Program-made: the position numbers and the translations under genes | Shown: piece by piece, positions 4,901 through 9,455 of the stretch | Numbering within the stretch: the first letter of the stretch is position 1 | How the letters are laid out: each line of letters starts with the position of its first letter | The notes under the pieces: generated by a model | What the model was told of the DNA's origin: nothing | The model's database searches: none | Seen by the model: only the letters and a program-made list of their open reading frames with translations | Assembly (NCBI GenBank): GCA_017466965.1 | Contig: JAFTTD010000066.1 | Coordinates: 1-9,455, forward strand | DNA length: 9,455 bases | From: Bacteroidaceae bacterium | GTDB lineage: Bacteria > Bacteroidota > Bacteroidia > Bacteroidales > Bacteroidaceae | Direction of reading: 5' to 3'

Positions 4901-7496
4901 TGACACAAACACTGAACGGAGCATCAAACAACTGGCCGTCCTTGTCAACCTCCGGGGCATCGATTCGGTCTGTTGCGAACACACTTCCTCCATTGTCCCT
5001 TTCGGGAGTTGGGCGGGCGGTAAGCCCCCATGTGCTTTTGCCCAATTCGGTTCGTGCATACGAGGTTCGTGGCACAGCGGCAGGATAGTCCATGCTTGCA
5101 ATGATTTCGCCTTCAGAATCAGACAGATATACTGAGCCTCCGTCATAATCGAGTTTGAAATTGACTTGCGAACGCTTCACGTTGTTATGGTCAAACCAGA
5201 TATTCTTGAATCCCTTTGCAGGAACAGCCCCTGCTTCAACATCAAGTTTGTGTTTCTTCAAATCATTAATGTCATCACTTACATACAGGCCATAGAGGCT
5301 TACAGCTTTATCTGTAGGATTATATAATTCAACCCAACCGCCATAGTTGAATGAAGGGTCAACGAACATGTCAATATTCGTTGATTGTATTTCGTTGATC
5401 TGCAAGGATGAAACACCAGCTGTATTATCCGAAACCTCAACGAGGCAAACGGCACAAACCTGTTCGTTCCTGCAAGAAGAGGCTGTTATTGTGGCACTGC
5501 CCTTTCTCCACGCAAATAGATTTCCGTCATCGTCAACAGAAACAACATCAGGGTCACTTGATTCCCATTTCAGATTTTTAAAGGTTGCATCCTCAGGCAA
5601 TATGCTCACTGTCAGTCTGAAACTTTCACCGGCAACGACACTAAGGTTCTCATCAACAAATTTTATTTCATCAACAACAGTTTCCTTCCCATGGAAATAA
5701 AGATGCACGTTGGTCATGCAGAACCATCCTTTTTGTGTGTGTTCAGGAAACACCGAACGTCCTCCGATAGTAAGCGTGCCGTCTGTCACCCTAATCTTTT
5801 CCGTTGTCAGGGTGGTCCACCGGCCATTGTTCCTGTCATTCCAGTAACCTACGACAAGGAATGGCGAGGACACATCCGAATCATTGGTCTTTGCATAGAC
5901 ATGAGCCTCGTATGGCCAGTCGGGCTGGGTTATCATATCTGCCGAAACACTGTAATATCCATCAGGAAGATTTGTCAGATTCTGGCTTATTGTATGTTCG
6001 CCGGCAGACGTGTCCCACAGATTCCAGCATACACGCCCTTGAGCAAAATTCAGTCGCTGGTCCCCTGATGTTATGTTTCCCTTGTACCACCCTTCAGATG
6101 TGGCATCCACAGGCACAACGCCTGCATAATAATTCTGCACATTCGGATAAGATGGCACACCACTTTCGTCGTATGTAGGCTCGGCACCGGGAACAATGAA
6201 ATGAGGATTTTTCACAAGGAATGTGCAATCGATAATTTCTCCTGCGACTTCGCCCGAAGCATAGTAGCTTTCAACCGCCTTGAGCAGTTGCTCCGCAATC
6301 TGCTCCATATCGCTGCTCGTAGCCTCAGCAAGCCTTTCTGTTATGCCGTCGTATTCAACAATGAAATCCTCATATCCCGAATACGGCTCTGAAGCGTCTA
6401 TTATCTTTTCCGCCTCCCTCATCAAGGACAACAAACGTTCGGCAACAGGTAACAATTCGTTGACTCTGTTCTCCATAGCCTTGACCGCTGCCAACGCCTC
6501 TTCCATTTCTTCGACAGTAGCAGCTCCTAATGCCACATCCCCCAAATCGTGTATTTCGTCATACAAGCCTTCGAATTTCACCAACCGTTCGTCTTCAGAC
6601 AAGGCAAACAAATCATTCACGACATTCTGAATGTCAGAACGAAGAATCTCATCATAATTTCCTTCCGATATCTTATACAGCCTGATACCGTCAATAAACA
6701 CGTATGGGCTGTTACCAGAACCTACATTCCCTGCCCTATAACCAAACTCCAGAGTGAACTCTGATGTCGGAACAAATTCAAATTCATGCTTGGTCCATGT
6801 TCTGACAGAAAAGCCATTGCCACTTTCGTCCCTGAACACTTCGTCACGACACGTCACATTAGTGAGGTCTGTAGCGTCGGATGTGGAATTTTCATTTATG
6901 TTTATCGACCAATACTCCAGTCTGTACTTGGCACACGGCAAGTTCACAACCTGTTTGTACGAACATTCTCCACCCCAGCCGGCACGCAGAAACAACGCAC
7001 CTTTATTGTCGCTACCGTCAGCACAGTCTGGCCTTGCAGGTACCGCCTGGTAAGTAGTGCCATCATCAGCAATGGGAACAGCCCTCTCTTCCAGGTCATA
7101 AGGAAGTGTACCGAAATATTTCCATTCACATCCGGGAAAGCTTGAATGTACCAGTGTCCATCCTTTTATCTGCCCAACATATCCGTTTACGGCATGAGTA
7201 CGCCCGTCACTCCCTTTCCAGTTTCCATTTCCCTCTTCCAAGGTCTTGGCCCATGCATATACCGAATTATCCTCCGAAATATAAGCCCATGAACGGCTGG
7301 ACATGGAAATCGTCTTGTCAACAATTTCTTTTGTCGCACCATCAGCACTGAATGTCAAATCATCATCAAATCCGGCATTCACAATATAATGCGTGACATC
7401 CTCATATTCTTGGCCGACAGCATATGTACCTAAAGAAAATAATGATGACAAAACTAATACTTTATATAACCTATTCATGACACTGATTTTTTTCAT
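1950..7496 (-). CDS. Large secreted CotH-kinase-family multidomain protein with T9SS-like sorting domain
   Basis: About 1848 residues numbered from the ATG at 7496. I chose it because MKK and a hydrophobic stretch (VLVLSSLFSLGTYAVG) then form a signal peptide; the frame is open ten codons further, to 7526. Order, approximate: 37-282 and 420-605, N-terminal modules resembling carbohydrate-binding beta-sandwiches; 284-412, a helical, Ala/Glu-rich FIVAR-like region; 606-692, Big2-like; 694-838, lamin-tail-like (L-Q-I-N-E-I start); 846-928, chitobiase-C-like (L-R-Y-T-T-D-G-T-x-P); 929-1319, CotH kinase, with INGQYIGLLNIREPNNK from 1082 and the F-D-L-D motif, D1199 and D1201 being probable metal ligands; 1395-1558, a beta-sandwich with D-D-G-F-V-V-Y-V-N-G; 1605-1755, a second lamin-tail-like domain; 1782-1848, a type A T9SS-like sorting domain (L-P-K-G-T-Y-I-V). 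CotH proteins are atypical protein kinases in spore-formers; the substrate here is unknown. Probably exported across the outer membrane. It stands alone, facing away from the FKBP genes. Confidence 0.85.
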   Translation of the reverse strand: MKKISVMNRLYKVLVLSSLFSLGTYAVGQEYEDVTHYIVNAGFDDDLTFSADGATKEIVDKTISMSSRSWAYISEDNSVYAWAKTLEEGNGNWKGSDGRTHAVNGYVGQIKGWTLVHSSFPGCEWKYFGTLPYDLEERAVPIADDGTTYQAVPARPDCADGSDNKGALFLRAGWGGECSYKQVVNLPCAKYRLEYWSININENSTSDATDLTNVTCRDEVFRDESGNGFSVRTWTKHEFEFVPTSEFTLEFGYRAGNVGSGNSPYVFIDGIRLYKISEGNYDEILRSDIQNVVNDLFALSEDERLVKFEGLYDEIHDLGDVALGAATVEEMEEALAAVKAMENRVNELLPVAERLLSLMREAEKIIDASEPYSGYEDFIVEYDGITERLAEATSSDMEQIAEQLLKAVESYYASGEVAGEIIDCTFLVKNPHFIVPGAEPTYDESGVPSYPNVQNYYAGVVPVDATSEGWYKGNITSGDQRLNFAQGRVCWNLWDTSAGEHTISQNLTNLPDGYYSVSADMITQPDWPYEAHVYAKTNDSDVSSPFLVVGYWNDRNNGRWTTLTTEKIRVTDGTLTIGGRSVFPEHTQKGWFCMTNVHLYFHGKETVVDEIKFVDENLSVVAGESFRLTVSILPEDATFKNLKWESSDPDVVSVDDDGNLFAWRKGSATITASSCRNEQVCAVCLVEVSDNTAGVSSLQINEIQSTNIDMFVDPSFNYGGWVELYNPTDKAVSLYGLYVSDDINDLKKHKLDVEAGAVPAKGFKNIWFDHNNVKRSQVNFKLDYDGGSVYLSDSEGEIIASMDYPAAVPRTSYARTELGKSTWGLTARPTPERDNGGSVFATDRIDAPEVDKDGQLFDAPFSVCVNIPSGATLRYTTDGTTPTLDNGKTSKTGIFNVSSTVTYRFRLFKDGMLPSAVVTRSYLYRDKDIVLPVISVVTDPANLYDDSLGIYVRGVNGRTGNGQTTPCNWNMDWDRPVNFEYFTPEGGMVINQEVDMAMCGGWSRAWTPHSFKLKAEKIYEGKNFYDYPVFEAKPYLKHKTLQVRNGGNDTGSRIKDPALQEIVRTSGIDVDGQAYQPAVHFINGQYIGLLNIREPNNKHFAYANYGYDSDEIDMFEMSPDSGYCQMTGTEDSFLEWYELTFNASDPETYEHICSMVDIDEYINYMAVELFLGTDDWIRNNVKAFRPRREGGKFRFVLFDLDSAFGSNSPFSLLESRKIFTFNQIYDTGQVITEEIKLVTIFLNMLDNEEFRKKFIDTFCLVAGSTFEPERCKEIINRLAERTYSTLQQEHQNPYNTANSLISSLANLKAEMMNSMKNYWKFNLSGTREQKVKLSANIDEARLMVNNMVVPTNRFDGSLFGQVTVQADAPASYKFIGWKSDIKALEDEKMIFANGDEWDYYDQGSLDGDKWTASFYGTGAWNSGNAPLGYYTGDNNNSRGYNTILDYGADASNKRPTYYFRKVFNLTKSPGENDVFVFDYTVDDGFVVYVNGQEAGRYIMPNGTINYTTFASSHATGNPDVGSITLNPSLFKKGRNAIAVEVHNNSSTSSDIYFDASLTHRSYKNNATYICRTEKYELQSTDDIELVACYEKMTDEEMKSNNFAPIRVNEICASNSTYINEYYQKNDWIELFNATDAPVDVAGMYVSDNLDKPQKYQIPSSEDINTVIAPYSYLILWADKLNPVSQIHTSFKLGAEGGEVLLTAEDGEWCDTLVYPAHESDCSVGLYPDGGNSVYVMEKQTLAAANMINSYATYFEEPVYDGIIENKVLKGGDLELAYHDGKVSIEGDAGRTVEARVFTVSGQISMDRTLVLTDGTGSISLSSLPKGTYIVAAEDDEGNRNTIKVVVRL

Positions 7497-7630
7497 AAAC
7501 TTATGATAATCTAAAAAATCACACACTTATATTTCGCAATAAATATACTATGATTTTTTGACAATTATCAGCACAACAACATTTTTATTTATTTTAACGC
7601 AGGTTATGAGGGCTGACAGACAGGGCAAAA

Positions 7631-7654
7631 AACTCAATAACTCAATAACATAAA
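7631..7654. repeat. Short 8-bp-phased repeat upstream of the CotH-family gene
   Basis: Two exact units AACTCAAT (7631-7638 and 7639-7646) are followed by a diverged third (AACATAAA). Period and base composition match the arrays at 1844-1940 beyond the other end of the CotH-family gene. With only two exact units it could be chance; the shared period makes it worth recording. Confidence 0.5.
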
Positions 7655-7730
7655 CCATATAGCAATGAACAAAAACTTGAAAAATAACAAATTTTATGAT
7701 TTCTATTTAATGGGCTATGAAATAAATGCG

Positions 7731-7738
7731 TAAATTTG
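7731..7738 (+). promoter_or_regulatory. Candidate Bacteroidetes -7 box (TAAATTTG) for the FKBP pair
   Basis: TAAATTTG matches TAnnTTTG exactly. The -33 position is poor: at 21 bp spacing there is only TTTA (7706-7709). A start near 7745 would leave a leader of about 100 nt before the FKBP ATG at 7849. Confidence 0.45.
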
Positions 7739-7848
7739 CAGAATTATTGCCAAATTGTTCTTTGTGTCCATAGTTCTTTCCTAATCTATGAACATACAGG
7801 CAACAAGCATGGGACAAATTATCATTTTATATTATACAAAAATTCATT

Positions 7849-8457
7849 ATGGACAAACTGAGTTATGCTCTTGGCCTCGGAATAGGTCAGCAGTTGAAGC
7901 AGATGGGATTGAAGGACTCTCTTAAGGTTGAGGATTTTGCACAGTCTATCGTTGACGTGCTCAATGGCAACGATTTGAAGGTTTCACATTCAGAGGCACA
8001 GATAATTGTAAACTCATTCTTCCAGGAACAGGAGGAGAAGATGAACAAGGAAAAGGCTGAAAAGGGCAAGTTGGCTCTTGAGGCTGGAAAGAAATTCCTT
8101 GAGGAAAACGGTTCACGTGCAGAAGTTGTCACTACCGCAAGCGGGCTTCAATACGAAGTGCTTGCAGAAGGCAACGGCAAAAAGCCTAAGGCTACAGACA
8201 CTGTACGCTGCCACTATGAAGGTCGCCTCATCGACGGCACTGTCTTCGACAGTTCATATCAGCGCAACCAGCCTGCCGACTTCGGACTCAACCAGGTGAT
8301 AGCAGGATGGACAGAAGGCGTTCAGCTCATGGGCGAAGGCGCAAAGTATCGTTTCTATATCCCTTACCTCTTGGCATACGGCGAAGGCGGTGCAGGCGAT
8401 ATGATTCCTCCTTTCTCTACCCTCATTTTTGATGTTGAGCTTATCAAAGTTCTTTAA
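7849..8457 (+). CDS. FKBP-type peptidyl-prolyl cis-trans isomerase, cytoplasmic (FklB/FKBP22-like)
   Basis: A 202-residue protein without signal peptide. Residues about 3-90 are a helical FKBP_N dimerisation domain, with a Lys/Glu-rich helix at 58-88. Residues about 112-202 are the FKBP catalytic domain. The expected pocket residues are present: Y123, F133-D134, F145, V150-I151, W154, Y177, I186 and F194. It should catalyse cis-trans isomerisation of prolyl bonds and help folding in the cytoplasm. The ATG directly precedes the conserved N-terminus (M-D-K-L-S-Y-A-L-G), so the start is secure. The next gene encodes a second FKBP 47 bp downstream on the same strand with no terminator between them, pointing to co-transcription. 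Family assignment is strong; the in vivo clients are unknown. Confidence 0.92.
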   Translation: MDKLSYALGLGIGQQLKQMGLKDSLKVEDFAQSIVDVLNGNDLKVSHSEAQIIVNSFFQEQEEKMNKEKAEKGKLALEAGKKFLEENGSRAEVVTTASGLQYEVLAEGNGKKPKATDTVRCHYEGRLIDGTVFDSSYQRNQPADFGLNQVIAGWTEGVQLMGEGAKYRFYIPYLLAYGEGGAGDMIPPFSTLIFDVELIKVL

Positions 8458-8504
8458 TTCAGAAGTTAACAACAACAAATATCAACAATTAAAAATCAGA
8501 CACA

Positions 8505-9371
8505 ATGAAGAAAATTGGTTTCTTGGCTGTTGCAGCCGTTGCTGCAATGTCAATTACATCTTGCGGCTCAGGCAGTGTTAGCGCTGAGTTCAACGACGAA
8601 GTAGATTCAATTGCATACGACCTTGGTGTTGGTCAGGCTGAAGGTTTGAGACAATACATGACTATGCAGCTTGGAGTTGATTCTGCCAACATGAACAGCT
8701 TCGTAAAAGGTTTGATTGCCGGTGCTCAGGGCGAGCAGAGCAAAGACCAGGAAGCATTCACAAAAGGTATGCAGGCAGGTCAGACAGTTAAGCAGATGGC
8801 TAAAGGTCTTACTCAGGACATCTACGGCAACGACTCAACTAAGACTATCGGTGTAAACAACATCCTCGCCGGTCTTATCGACGGTCTCACAGGCAAGTCA
8901 GCAAAGACTCAGGAAGAAGCATTCGCTGACTTCAACACAAAACTTCAGGCTATTCATGAGGCTAAGGTTCTTGAGCAGTATGGTGACAACAAGAAGGCTG
9001 GTGAAGACTTCCTTGCAGAAAACGCAAAGAAAGAAGGAGTGACAACTACAGCAAGCGGTCTTCAGTACAAGGTTATCGAAGCAGGCAAGGGTGCTCTTCC
9101 TACAGACTCAACAGTTGTTAAGTGCAAGTACGAAGGTCGTCTTATCGATGGTACAGTATTCGATTCAACAGAAAAGAACGGTGGTGAACCATTTGAAGTT
9201 AACATGAAGTTCCCACGCGTTATTGAAGGATGGGTTGAAGCTCTCAAGCTTATGCCTGCCGGTTCTAAGTGGGAAGTTTACATTCCGCAGGAACTTGGTT
9301 ATGGCAGCCAGGATATGGGTGAAATCAAACCGTTCTCAACTCTTATCTTCACTATTGAGACACTTAAGTAA
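8505..9371 (+). CDS. FKBP-type peptidyl-prolyl isomerase lipoprotein (FkpA-like)
   Basis: A 288-residue protein. Residues 1-20 are a lipoprotein signal ending I17-T18-S19-C20, so the mature protein should be lipid-anchored in the cell envelope. No acidic residues directly follow C20 (G-S-G-S-V), unlike the surface-export signals known in Bacteroidetes, so a periplasm-facing location is more likely. Residues about 30-165 are an extended helical FKBP_N-type region, longer than in the preceding gene. The catalytic domain spans about 195-288 with Y209, F219-D220, F230, V239-I240, W243, Y266, I274 and F282. It probably acts as a chaperone and prolyl isomerase for exported proteins. Both genes share T-T-A-S-G-L-Q-Y, Y-E-G-R-L-I-D-G-T-V-F-D-S and P-F-S-T-L-I-F, so they are paralogues from an old duplication. 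Confidence 0.92.
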   Translation: MKKIGFLAVAAVAAMSITSCGSGSVSAEFNDEVDSIAYDLGVGQAEGLRQYMTMQLGVDSANMNSFVKGLIAGAQGEQSKDQEAFTKGMQAGQTVKQMAKGLTQDIYGNDSTKTIGVNNILAGLIDGLTGKSAKTQEEAFADFNTKLQAIHEAKVLEQYGDNKKAGEDFLAENAKKEGVTTTASGLQYKVIEAGKGALPTDSTVVKCKYEGRLIDGTVFDSTEKNGGEPFEVNMKFPRVIEGWVEALKLMPAGSKWEVYIPQELGYGSQDMGEIKPFSTLIFTIETLK

Positions 9372-9396
9372 TTTTTGATCTCCATATTACTTTTTT
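9366..9396 (+). terminator. Weak candidate terminator after the FKBP pair
   Basis: AAGTAAT (9366-9372, overlapping the stop codon) can pair with ATTACTT (9386-9392) around a 13-base loop, and the T-run covers 9391-9396. The stem is only seven base pairs and almost entirely A-T, so termination here would be inefficient or factor-dependent. The remaining bases to the window end show no supported gene. Confidence 0.35.
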
Positions 9397-9455
9397 CGGG
9401 ACTATGAGCAGCGATGATGCACATGGCCCCTTTTTTTATAATGATATGAGGCGTA

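Larger units (their letters stand above)
7497..7848. other. Intergenic region between divergent CotH-family and FKBP genes
   Basis: This 352-bp AT-rich gap must hold promoters in both directions. I see a short 8-bp-phased repeat (7631-7654), a -7 box for the rightward genes (7731-7738) and a long leader before the first FKBP gene. For the leftward gene a TATATTTA-like box exists near 7545-7552, but no TTTG sits at the right distance. No RNA gene or conserved riboswitch pattern was recognised. The bases 7497-7526 are an in-frame extension of the CotH-family gene, which I judge untranslated. Confidence 0.5.

Noticed and set aside
1984..7351. Many 60-125-codon frames on the plus strand across the CotH-family gene, and 4793-5146 and 6944-7129 on the minus strand
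   Set aside because: All overlap a 1848-codon frame with clear domains and a signal peptide. None has a recognisable motif, and they scatter without operon-like order.
7540..7575. Possible leftward promoter for the CotH-family gene (TATATTTA on the minus strand)
   Set aside because: The -7-like box lacks the final G, and the nearest TTG elements are about 14, 26 and 29 bp away rather than about 19-21. Not enough to call.
9446..9455. ATG-AGG-CGT at the right edge as the start of another gene
   Set aside because: Only three codons are visible, with no supporting promoter or motif.

Overview
The window looks like Bacteroidales DNA, most likely Prevotella/Segatella or a close gut or oral relative. 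Reasons: a Bacteroidetes-type promoter with TTTG and TAnnTTTG boxes 19 bp apart, few obvious Shine-Dalgarno sequences, BspA-type leucine-rich repeat (LRR) proteins, IS982-family transposase debris of a type familiar from Prevotella, a huge surface protein with a type IX secretion (T9SS)-like C-terminal domain, and a lipoprotein FKBP. Genus is inference.

Left third (1-1950) is an accessory region of two related modules. Each has a minus-strand LRR-type gene start beside a divergent, decayed IS982 transposase fragment. Module 1: the first 22 codons of a minus-strand gene (1-66) and transposase remnant A (129-435, two frameshifts). Module 2: an LRR lipoprotein gene (614-1252), a 31-codon leader reading frame ending 3 nt before it (1256-1351), and transposase remnant B (1414-1836). 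About 410 bp shared by the modules differ at only about 27 positions by eye. Between them are an intrinsic terminator for the lipoprotein gene (554-578) and then, in the same direction, a consensus promoter (477-507) whose -7 box lies in a 26-bp imperfect palindrome (460-485). That promoter points through remnant A, antisense to it, toward the gene leaving the window.

The centre (1950-7496) is one minus-strand gene of about 1848 codons. It encodes a secreted CotH-kinase-family protein with two carbohydrate-binding-like modules, a helical region, a Big2-like domain, two lamin-tail-like domains, a chitobiase-C-like domain, the CotH domain and a T9SS-like sorting domain. Short arrays with 8-bp periodicity, nearly free of G on the plus strand, lie just beyond both ends of it.

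The right end (7731-9371) is a plus-strand pair of FKBP-type peptidyl-prolyl isomerases, the first predicted cytoplasmic and the second a lipoprotein, 47 bp apart and probably co-transcribed from a -7 box at 7731. The last 84 bases hold a weak terminator-like hairpin and no supported gene.

No complete novel system can be demonstrated. The least explained features are the repeated LRR/transposase modules with their promoter-palindrome, and the 8-bp-phased arrays around the CotH gene.
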